This document shows, one piece after another, positions 1 to 5,142 of a stretch of 6,760 nucleotides of DNA (position 1 is the stretch's first letter; every line of letters starts with the position of its first letter). Position numbers and translations under genes: made by a program. The notes beneath the pieces are model-generated. The model had not been told where the DNA came from and did no database searches. It saw only the letters and a list, made by a program, of their open reading frames with translations. Source of the stretch: Dehalococcoidia bacterium UBA1123 (GTDB lineage Bacteria > Chloroflexota > Dehalococcoidia > Lucifugimonadales > UBA1123); contig DCAW01000090.1 of NCBI GenBank assembly GCA_002313895.1, positions 1 through 6,760 on the forward strand. Direction: 5' to 3'.

Positions 1-5
1 CCAAT

Positions 6-34
6 TTGACGCATCCAGCGCTCAGTTATAAAAT
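6..34 (+). promoter_or_regulatory. Sigma-70-like promoter for the dioxygenase gene
   Basis: A -35 hexamer TTGACG (6-11) and a -10 hexamer TAAAAT (29-34) each match the consensus at five of six bases and are 17 bases apart. An overlapping -10 choice, TATAAA at 27-32, would give a 15-base spacer. Transcription would start near 41 and leave a leader of about 85 bases before the ATG at 126. This is the only convincing promoter seen ahead of the left-hand gene cluster. Called by eye. Confidence 0.6.
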
Positions 35-90
35 CGCGCTAACATCGTGACTAGACTATCATTCCGCGCGCACGGAAGCCGAAGCCGAGC

Positions 91-103
91 GGGGCAACGC
101 CCC
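91..103 (+). promoter_or_regulatory. G+C-rich hairpin in the dioxygenase leader
   Basis: GGGGC (91-95) pairs perfectly with GCCCC (99-103) around a three-base AAC loop. The stem ends 11 bases before the ribosome binding site GAGGTG (115-120), and no T run follows it. A tandem GAAGCC repeat lies just upstream, around 75-86. The hairpin could affect leader stability or translation, or be a leftover terminator of an upstream gene. The pairing is seen directly; any role is inference. Confidence 0.4.
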
Positions 104-125
104 TGGATCGTATAGAGGTGAAGAT

Positions 126-1118
126 ATGGGACAGATCGTGTTGGGCATGGGGTCATCCCACAGCCCACAACTCAGCACTCCGTCGGAGTATTGGAAGGTT
201 TACGGCGAGGGAGACGTAAACAATCGGGGCCTCGTGGACAACACGGGAACGCCCCGGACTTTTGAAGAGCTTCTGGAGATGGCGCCTGCGTCGTTGGCTC
301 AAGAACTCACCCAGGAGAAATTCGATCAGCGCGCCGACGCAAACCAGGCAGGCATTGCTCGCCTTTCTGACGCGCAGGCAGCGGCCAATCTGGACGCGCT
401 GATTATCCTCGGCGACGATCAGGAAGAGATGCATCTGGACGACAACCGTCCCGCCATCATGGTCTATTCGGGCCAGGAGTTGGTCAACGGCGGTGTCAAA
501 GTCTCGGACAGCACGCCAGAATTCCGAAAGGCCGCTGCCTGGGGATGGTACAACCCCGACGGCGACACGGCTCACCCCATCGCATCAGACATCGGAATGC
601 ATATCATCGAGTACCTGAATGACCAGGAATTTGATGTCGCCCATTCCAATCGCGTCCCGGCTCACCACCCGACGATGGGCCACGCTTTCGGCTATGTGTA
701 TCGGCGGATCATGGGGGACACAATCGTCCCCACAATCCCAATTATGGTCAACACCTACTACCCGCCTAACCAACCCACGTTGAACAGATGCTATGAGTTG
801 GGCAGGCAAATTCGAGCCGCCGTGGAGGCTCTGCCAGGTGACGCAAGGGTGGGAGTCATCGCTTCTGGCGGTCTGAGTCACTTCGTCGTTGACGAGGAGA
901 TCGACGGAATCACCATGAAGGCCCTGCGAAAAAAGGACCGCGAGGCGCTGACCTCCATGCCCAGGGAGCGCCTGAACTCCGGCACATCGGAAATCCGTAA
1001 CTGGATCGCGATGGCCGGGGCCACTGAACACCTGGACCACGAGTGGTCAGACTATGTGCCCTCCTACCGTTCCAGAGCGGGCACGGGCTGCGGGATGGGC
1101 TTCGGCATCTGGTCTTAG
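126..1118 (+). CDS. Class III (LigB-type) extradiol ring-cleavage dioxygenase family protein
   Basis: This 330-residue protein resembles the LigB/DODA family, cytoplasmic non-heme iron enzymes that open catechol-type rings (protocatechuate, gallate, 3-O-methylgallate and similar). The ATG at 126 is set by GAGGTG at 115-120, five bases upstream. Family marks in order are an N-terminal SSHSP with His12, where the first iron ligand sits; a GDDQE segment at 96-100; a His-rich stretch at 180-186; SGGLSH at 247-252, whose His252 would match the catalytic His195 of LigB; and a TSEIRNWI segment at 287-294, whose Glu289 would match the Glu ligand. At GDDQE the usual second histidine ligand appears as Gln99, a feature I recall from an uncharacterised subgroup. 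It is the first gene of a plus-strand cluster with two MetE-like methyltransferase genes, which suggests a role in aromatic catabolism. The family call is firm; substrate and activity are unknown. Confidence 0.85.
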   Translation: MGQIVLGMGSSHSPQLSTPSEYWKVYGEGDVNNRGLVDNTGTPRTFEELLEMAPASLAQELTQEKFDQRADANQAGIARLSDAQAAANLDALIILGDDQEEMHLDDNRPAIMVYSGQELVNGGVKVSDSTPEFRKAAAWGWYNPDGDTAHPIASDIGMHIIEYLNDQEFDVAHSNRVPAHHPTMGHAFGYVYRRIMGDTIVPTIPIMVNTYYPPNQPTLNRCYELGRQIRAAVEALPGDARVGVIASGGLSHFVVDEEIDGITMKALRKKDREALTSMPRERLNSGTSEIRNWIAMAGATEHLDHEWSDYVPSYRSRAGTGCGMGFGIWS

Positions 1119-1164
1119 GCCCAGACACACCATAGGCTTAAAGGATTTAGACGTGCAGGCTTCG

Positions 1165-1193
1165 GAAGGGGCGGGTTTGAAACCCGCGTCTTC
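1165..1193 (+). repeat. Strong palindromic stem-loop between the dioxygenase and methyltransferase genes
   Basis: GCGGGTT (1171-1177) pairs perfectly with AACCCGC (1181-1187) around a three-base loop. GAAG (1165-1168) pairs with CTTC (1190-1193) beyond a G-T pair and one mismatch, giving an extended hairpin. No T run follows, so it is not a classical intrinsic terminator. It could be a terminator without a T tract, an mRNA-processing or stability element, or one copy of a dispersed palindromic repeat. The central part also looks like a tRNA T-arm, but no acceptor or anticodon arm accompanies it. The structure is seen directly; the role is open. Confidence 0.5.
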
Positions 1194-1266
1194 GCGTATG
1201 CGATATATCAGCCTGCCAACAATATGAACCCTAGATCGACTCACTTTGCCATTCGGGGGGACATTC

Positions 1267-2379
1267 ATGGCAGAAGCATTCAGAGCGGACCAGATTGGCA
1301 GTTTCCTGCGACCGGCCCAGGTCAAAGAGGCGCGCCGAGCGTTCAGCGCAGGCAACATTGATCGCGACCAACTCACCGAAATCGAAGACAAAGCAATTCT
1401 CAACGCCCTGGAGCGACAGAAACAGACAGGGATAGACATATTCTCTGACGGCGAGTTCCGACGCGCCAGTTTCCAGAACGACGTCGCAGATTCGGTGGAG
1501 GGCTACACCGAATCGGATCGTCCGGCTGTGGTTAGAATTTGGCAAGGCCCTGGAAGCGACCAGCCCGAACAGCAAAACACGACACAAGTGGTGACTGGCA
1601 AGCTCCGACAGGTGCGTCGGCTGACCGAAGCTCAGACTTCATTCCTGAAAACCCACTCGCCCGGCCCCTTCAAAATGACCCTCCCGACGCCCAACCAGTT
1701 CCCTGCCATCAGTTACAAAGAGGGCGTGACTGACAAATTTTACGCCACACGCTCAGAACTGCTGTGGGACATCGTGAAGGTCATCAAGTCCGAGATTGCG
1801 GCGCTGGTCGGCGAGCAGGTGGCCTACATCCAGATCGACGCGCCTCGGTACAGTTACTATGTCGATCCGAAATGGCGCGGTCACCTTCAGGAGTTGGGTG
1901 TTGACCCCGATGAGGCCTTCGACGAGGCGGTTGCCGCCGACAATGCTTGTCTGGGAGCGGTTGCTCCAGAGGGTGTTACTCGCGCCATCCATATCTGCCG
2001 GGGCAACAATCAGAGCAAGTGGTACGCACAGGGCGGCTACGAACCTATCGCCGAGAAGCTTTTCGGGACACTTAATGTCGATAGAATCCTGCTGGAATAC
2101 GACACAGAACGAGCAGGCGGGTTTGAGCCACTGAGATTCGTGCCTCGCGACAAGACTGTTGTGCTGGGACTGATTAGTTCCAAAGACCCTGTGACGGAGT
2201 GCCAGGACGATCTTCTGCGTCGGATAGACGAGGCGTCCAAGTTCGTCCCTGTCGAGCGTCTGGCGCTCAGCCCTCAGTGCGGCTTCGCATCCACTGAAGC
2301 AGGCAATCTGCTGACCGAGGACGAGCAGTGGCGCAAGCTGGAACTGGTGGTCGAGACCGCCCGAAAGGTCTGGGGATAG
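1267..2379 (+). CDS. Stand-alone MetE-type (cobalamin-independent methionine synthase II family) methyltransferase, first copy
   Basis: This 370-residue protein consists of the C-terminal catalytic barrel type of MetE only. Full MetE has about 750 residues with an extra N-terminal half that is missing here. ATG 1267 is preferred over an upstream in-frame TTG (1246) because a G-rich run at 1255-1260 sits six bases before it and the family motif begins soon after, as QIGSFLRP at residues 9-16. SDGEFRR follows at 60-66 and a QIDAPRYS segment at 189-196. The zinc-site pattern is complete: His242-x-Cys244 (in IHICRGNN), Glu278 (LLEYD) and Cys338 (SPQCGF). In this superfamily zinc activates a thiol to accept a methyl or alkyl group; MetE itself and epoxyalkane:coenzyme M transferase are members. 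Genes of this type are often labelled methionine synthase, but two copies beside a dioxygenase suggest a catabolic role. The next gene starts 24 bases after its stop. Confidence 0.85.
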   Translation: MAEAFRADQIGSFLRPAQVKEARRAFSAGNIDRDQLTEIEDKAILNALERQKQTGIDIFSDGEFRRASFQNDVADSVEGYTESDRPAVVRIWQGPGSDQPEQQNTTQVVTGKLRQVRRLTEAQTSFLKTHSPGPFKMTLPTPNQFPAISYKEGVTDKFYATRSELLWDIVKVIKSEIAALVGEQVAYIQIDAPRYSYYVDPKWRGHLQELGVDPDEAFDEAVAADNACLGAVAPEGVTRAIHICRGNNQSKWYAQGGYEPIAEKLFGTLNVDRILLEYDTERAGGFEPLRFVPRDKTVVLGLISSKDPVTECQDDLLRRIDEASKFVPVERLALSPQCGFASTEAGNLLTEDEQWRKLELVVETARKVWG

Positions 2380-2403
2380 TCGAGTAAGCAACGGGAGCTT
2401 GAG

Positions 2404-3555
2404 ATGAAACGAAGCACGGATAGGATCCTCACCACTCACACGGGAAGCCTGCCCCGGCCACCCGACTTGATTGCGATGATCGACGCACAGGAAAATGGCG
2501 AACTCTACGATCAGACAGCATTCAGCGACAGGGTGCGGTCGGCGGTCTCAGAGGTCGTCCGCCAGCAGGTTGACGCAGGCGTGGATATTGTCAGCGACGG
2601 AGAGCAGAGCAAACCCAGCTTCGCCACATACGTCAAGAACAGGCTGTCCGGTCTTGACGGGCAGAATGACATCCCGCGCATCTTCGCCGATCGGCAAGAA
2701 TTTTCAGAGTGGAATTCTTCACAGAACCTCGCTCCCAGCAGACTCGCGGCGCCAATAAGGCCAACATGCAACGGGCCGCTGGGATGGAACGACAGGTCAG
2801 CCGTCGATGCCGACATCGCCAACTTGAAAAGCGCCGTCCAAAACGTTCAAGTTGAGGACGCCTTCATTCCGTCGGCGTCTCTGGGCATTATCGCCGAGAT
2901 AATGCTCAACGAATACTATCTCACCGAAGAAGCCTACCTCTACGCGCTGGCGGACGTGATGAAAGAGGAGTATCGAGCCATCACCGACGCTGGGTTCATC
3001 CTCCAGTTGGACGCGCCCGACGCCGCGATGGGCCGACACGCTCAGTTCTGGGACAAGCCTTTAGAAGATTTCCGCTCGGCCACCGCTCTAAGGGTCGAGG
3101 CTGTCAACCATGCCTTGCAAGGCATCCCCGATGAGCAGGTCCGATTCCACCTGTGCTGGGGCAACTACGAAGGCCCACACAATTACGACGTGCCTTTGGA
3201 GGACATTGTTGACCTGGTGTTGAAGGTCAACGCTGGCGCCTACTCCGTCGAGGCATCCAATCCTCGCCATGCCCACGAATGGGAAGTTTGGCAAGACGTG
3301 AAACTGCCTGACGGCAAGATACTGATTCCCGGAGTCATCGACTCCACCTGCAATTTCATTGAACATCCAAAGGTTGTTGCGGGGCGCATCGTCCAGTACG
3401 CAAATTTGGTGGGCCGAGAGAACGTCATCGCAGGCACTGACTGCGGGTTCGGGACCTCGGCAGGCCCATCAAAAGTGCATCCCACCGTCATGTGGGCGAA
3501 ATTCCGGGCAATGGCCGACGGCGCGAAACTAGCAACCGACCAACTATGGGGCTAG
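2404..3555 (+). CDS. Stand-alone MetE-type methyltransferase, second copy
   Basis: This 383-residue protein belongs to the same superfamily as its upstream neighbour but is clearly divergent from it. GGGAG at 2393-2397, six bases before the ATG, supports the start. The N-terminus has THTGSLPRP (11-19), then VSDGEQSK (63-70), a TCNGPLGW stretch (121-128) and QLDAPDA (201-207). Zinc-site residues are His249-x-Cys251 (FHLCWGN), Glu283 (SVEASN) and Cys347 (GTDCGFG). It also lacks the MetE N-terminal half. The short 24-base gap to the preceding gene indicates co-transcription and probably a joint or sequential task, such as two methyl transfers or the two arms of a heteromeric enzyme; this is inference. 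Its TAG stop overlaps the stop of the convergent HIT gene. True methionine synthesis is possible but less likely for a duplicated core-only form. Confidence 0.85.
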   Translation: MKRSTDRILTTHTGSLPRPPDLIAMIDAQENGELYDQTAFSDRVRSAVSEVVRQQVDAGVDIVSDGEQSKPSFATYVKNRLSGLDGQNDIPRIFADRQEFSEWNSSQNLAPSRLAAPIRPTCNGPLGWNDRSAVDADIANLKSAVQNVQVEDAFIPSASLGIIAEIMLNEYYLTEEAYLYALADVMKEEYRAITDAGFILQLDAPDAAMGRHAQFWDKPLEDFRSATALRVEAVNHALQGIPDEQVRFHLCWGNYEGPHNYDVPLEDIVDLVLKVNAGAYSVEASNPRHAHEWEVWQDVKLPDGKILIPGVIDSTCNFIEHPKVVAGRIVQYANLVGRENVIAGTDCGFGTSAGPSKVHPTVMWAKFRAMADGAKLATDQLWG

Positions 3556-3974
3556 AGGTGGCCGCGTATATCCCCCGCCACATCGTCTAATTTGGGTCTG
3601 TACGGCGGCGTTCCCCGTTCAGCAGTCACGATCATCTGGTCGTCTTCGAATGGAGAAATCACATGCATGTGAACGTGAAAAACCTCTTGCCCTGCGGCGA
3701 CGCCATCGGCCAGAAACAAGTTAACGCCCTCACTACTTACATCCGAATCTCGCACTGCCTAGGCCAACCGATGGGATACGTTGAACATCCTCATACCTGT
3801 CTGTACATCCAGATGATGCAGGTAAGTGGCATGGGCTATGGGTATGACCCGCAGATGATCTGGATTTACAGGGCGGATGTCCATGAAGGCGATAATTCGG
3901 TCATCGCGGTAAATCACGCTGGCTGGCGATTCGCCCGCGACTATCTGACAGAATATGCAATCGCCGAATGACAA
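3552..3974 (-). pseudogene. HIT-family nucleotide hydrolase/transferase gene interrupted by an in-frame TAG
   Basis: Read from a TTG at 3974, the minus strand encodes 140 codons, the usual HIT length, with a single TAG at codon 72 (3759-3761) and no frameshift. Before the stop are CIFC (residues 6-9, a zinc-type Cys pair), the substrate-pocket region around FMDIRPVNPDH (30-40) and VIPIAHATYL (43-52). After it come EGVNLFLADG (82-91) and the complete HIT motif HVHMHVI (100-106), where His102 would be the nucleophile that takes nucleoside phosphate. Both halves look well conserved, so the break is recent or an error. CAG (Gln) to TAG would explain it with one change. A GTG at 4025 is an alternative start, giving 17 more residues. 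Neither start has a clear ribosome binding site. Without readthrough, the first product lacks the active site; a restart at GTG 3755 would give only the C-terminal half. Confidence 0.8.
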
Positions 3975-4051
3975 TGTGATTGGGGTTCCAAAATTGTGGA
4001 TAGACCTCGAACCAAGCGAGCCCACAATACGGAACAGTCTAGTTGGCGCAT

Positions 4052-4080
4052 ACTCTAAAACCGAGAATTGATCTTGTCAA
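4052..4080 (-). promoter_or_regulatory. Sigma-70-like promoter for the HIT gene
   Basis: On the minus strand a perfect TTGACA (complement of 4075-4080) is followed after 17 bases by TAGAGT (complement of 4052-4057, four of six consensus bases). Transcription would begin near 4045, about 20 bases before the GTG at 4025 or about 70 before the TTG at 3974. It is well placed and correctly oriented for the HIT gene and looks undamaged. Called by eye. Confidence 0.6.
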
Positions 4081-4544
4081 TCTGCCTTAAATCGGGCTTC
4101 ATGTCGCAACATCTATCACCTCGTTCAACATGGTTCCAAGCGGCGTGAGACCTCATTTGGCAGTGATTTCAAATGTTCACGCTTCAAATCGCGGAATCAG
4201 ATTGAGGCAATCCAAGAACTTGGCGATGGGAACAGCCAGGTTCGGAACAGTCTGGTCACCTAGGGCATGACAAGATAAGTCATGGACGTGCCCACAATCG
4301 TTACGGTCATCAGGGTCGCGATAAGTTCGCGCAGTTCGTCAGGAAGAAAGCGAAAAATCGCTGAAACCCCGAACATACAGTGCTGCCACGATGTTCTATG
4401 CCTCTTCTCCCGTAGCATGGCCTCGTCGAATACCCATCAGGGCGCTAGATCTCAGGCGCTTTTAATCAGGGCCAGCAACCACAATCAAAAGCCTCAGCGA
4501 TTCTTGGTTGTGAAACGTCAAATTGCTATTGATTTTTGGAAAAA

Positions 4545-4558
4545 CGTTAGCATTAACG
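4545..4558. promoter_or_regulatory. Small perfect dyad upstream of the zinc-ribbon gene, possible operator
   Basis: CGTTA (4545-4549) and TAACG (4554-4558) form a perfect inverted repeat around GCAT. It is nested in a wider pair, AACGT (4543-4547) and ACGTT (4561-4565). The site is in A+T-rich DNA about 95 bases before the start of the zinc-ribbon gene, where a regulator might bind. The symmetry is seen directly; binding is inference, and short dyads of this size also arise by chance. Confidence 0.25.
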
Positions 4559-4650
4559 ATACGTTCACACTCTGTTAATGTTATTTTGAGCATAATGGTG
4601 TAAAGTGGGACAAGTTTTGAACAATCGATAACTTAAGGAGAATAGATCCG

Positions 4651-4854
4651 ATGAGTCAGGAAGTTACCGCCCAAAATGTCCTTTATGAACACCACATAAT
4701 CTTCAAGTCCTGCGCTCGGTGCGCTGGCGACCGTCAGGTCCGCCGGGATTTCGACGGTTTCTACATCGCTTGCCTGTGCTGCGGCCACGTGACCTACCCC
4801 GTGGTCGAGACCTCAGAGACCGTCCGTCTGCTTGAGTGGAAGTACGCTTCCTAG
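4651..4854 (+). CDS. Small zinc-ribbon protein of unknown function
   Basis: This protein of 67 residues has two CxxC knuckles, Cys21-Ala-Arg-Cys24 and Cys41-Leu-Cys-Cys44, separated by 16 residues, so it very probably binds one zinc as a zinc ribbon. The second knuckle is followed by GHVTYP, a turn typical of such ribbons. A strong AAGGAG (4635-4640), ten bases before the ATG, makes this one of the best translation signals in the window. There is no signal peptide or membrane segment, so the protein is likely cytoplasmic. It stands alone between gene-poor stretches. Small zinc ribbons often bind nucleic acid or a larger protein, but nothing here fixes the partner. Reality of the gene is well supported; function is not recognised. 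Confidence 0.75.
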   Translation: MSQEVTAQNVLYEHHIIFKSCARCAGDRQVRRDFDGFYIACLCCGHVTYPVVETSETVRLLEWKYAS

Positions 4855-4869
4855 CAAGACCAACACTCG

Positions 4870-4912
4870 CGTTGTAACTGAGCCACACGTTCCACGCCAG
4901 GCTCTTACAATG
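4870..4912 (+). terminator. Long bulged stem-loop just after the zinc-ribbon gene, possible terminator
   Basis: TTGTAA (4872-4877) pairs with TTACAA (4905-4910) and GAGCC (4880-4884) pairs with GGCTC (4900-4904). The two helices are stacked, with a two-base CT bulge (4878-4879) and a 15-base loop. A G-T pair and a C-G pair extend the base to 4870 and 4912. The stem begins 15 bases after the TAG stop of the zinc-ribbon gene, the right place for a terminator or 3'-end-protecting structure, but no T run follows. It could also be part of a small structured RNA. Confidence 0.45.
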
Positions 4913-4933
4913 AGAAGCTTGACCAAGGTAGAA

Positions 4934-4970
4934 AGCCCGCTCGACAAAGCCGTTGGCTAACTTGCGGGCT
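4934..4970. repeat. Second inverted repeat downstream of the zinc-ribbon gene
   Basis: AGCCCGC (4934-4940) and GCGGGCT (4964-4970) are perfect inverted copies enclosing 23 bases, which themselves contain GCC-GTT-GGC (4949-4957), a small inner hairpin. With the stem-loop at 4870-4912 it makes two consecutive structures within about 100 bases. No T run follows on either strand. It may be a transcription stop for the zinc-ribbon gene, part of a structured RNA, or a relic of a mobile element. The pairing is seen; the role is not known. Confidence 0.35.
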
Positions 4971-5030
4971 GATGCCATCCCTCTTAATTCCCGCTTCACC
5001 CGCCGCTGGTCTGTGCCGCTTTCCTTTCGG

Positions 5031-5060
5031 TTGACTTGTGATTCTTCCCATTGCTAAACT
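5031..5060 (+). promoter_or_regulatory. Sigma-70-like promoter for the four-helix membrane protein gene
   Basis: TTGACT (5031-5036, five of six consensus bases) and TAAACT (5055-5060, four of six) are separated by 18 bases. Transcription would start near 5067, about 76 bases before the ATG at 5143. The position fits a single-gene transcription unit for the membrane protein. Called by eye. Confidence 0.5.
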
Positions 5061-5142
5061 ATGAATTACTTGCCTACCGAAACACGCTATAGGCCTGCAT
5101 GATCACAACAACCCCTGAATCGAGACTGTCGGTGGCGCGACG

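Larger units (their letters stand above)
4026..4650. other. Gene-poor 625-base stretch between the HIT and zinc-ribbon genes
   Basis: No convincing gene is seen here. The right half in particular (about 4500-4600) is richer in A+T than the flanking genes. Besides the minus-strand HIT promoter, it holds a 14-base direct repeat with one mismatch beginning CGGAACAGTCT (4030-4043 and 4243-4256), a short inverted repeat CATGAC/GTCATG (4266-4271 and 4279-4284), and a dyad at 4545-4558. The promoter of the zinc-ribbon gene should lie at the right end. CATAAT (4591-4596) could be a -10 box, but the nearest -35-like TTCACA (4564-4569) is 21 bases away, too far for confidence. Confidence 0.5.

Noticed and set aside
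1171..1187. tRNA T-arm-like sequence (five-pair stem, seven-base loop)
   Set aside because: The invariant C of the T loop is T here, the 3' flank has no matching 5' acceptor strand about 60 bases upstream, and no anticodon or D arm is seen. It is better explained as a palindromic hairpin.
1246..1266. Upstream TTG start for the first MetE-like gene
   Set aside because: It would place the G-rich ribosome binding site inside the coding sequence and add seven residues before the family N-terminus; ATG 1267 fits better.
3663..3971. 102-residue plus-strand open frame
   Set aside because: It lies antisense to the HIT reading frame, which has clear family motifs over the same bases; it has no ribosome binding site and no recognisable similarity.
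4282..4578. 98-residue plus-strand open frame in the gene-poor stretch
   Set aside because: Ser/Arg-rich, low-information composition, no ribosome binding site at its ATG (which lies inside a short inverted repeat), and no motif. It looks like a chance frame.
4703..4999. 98-residue minus-strand open frame overlapping the zinc-ribbon gene
   Set aside because: Its second half is antisense to the well-supported zinc-ribbon gene and reads as Arg/Gly/Thr-rich shadow sequence. Its first part runs through the two stem-loops and has no recognisable family.
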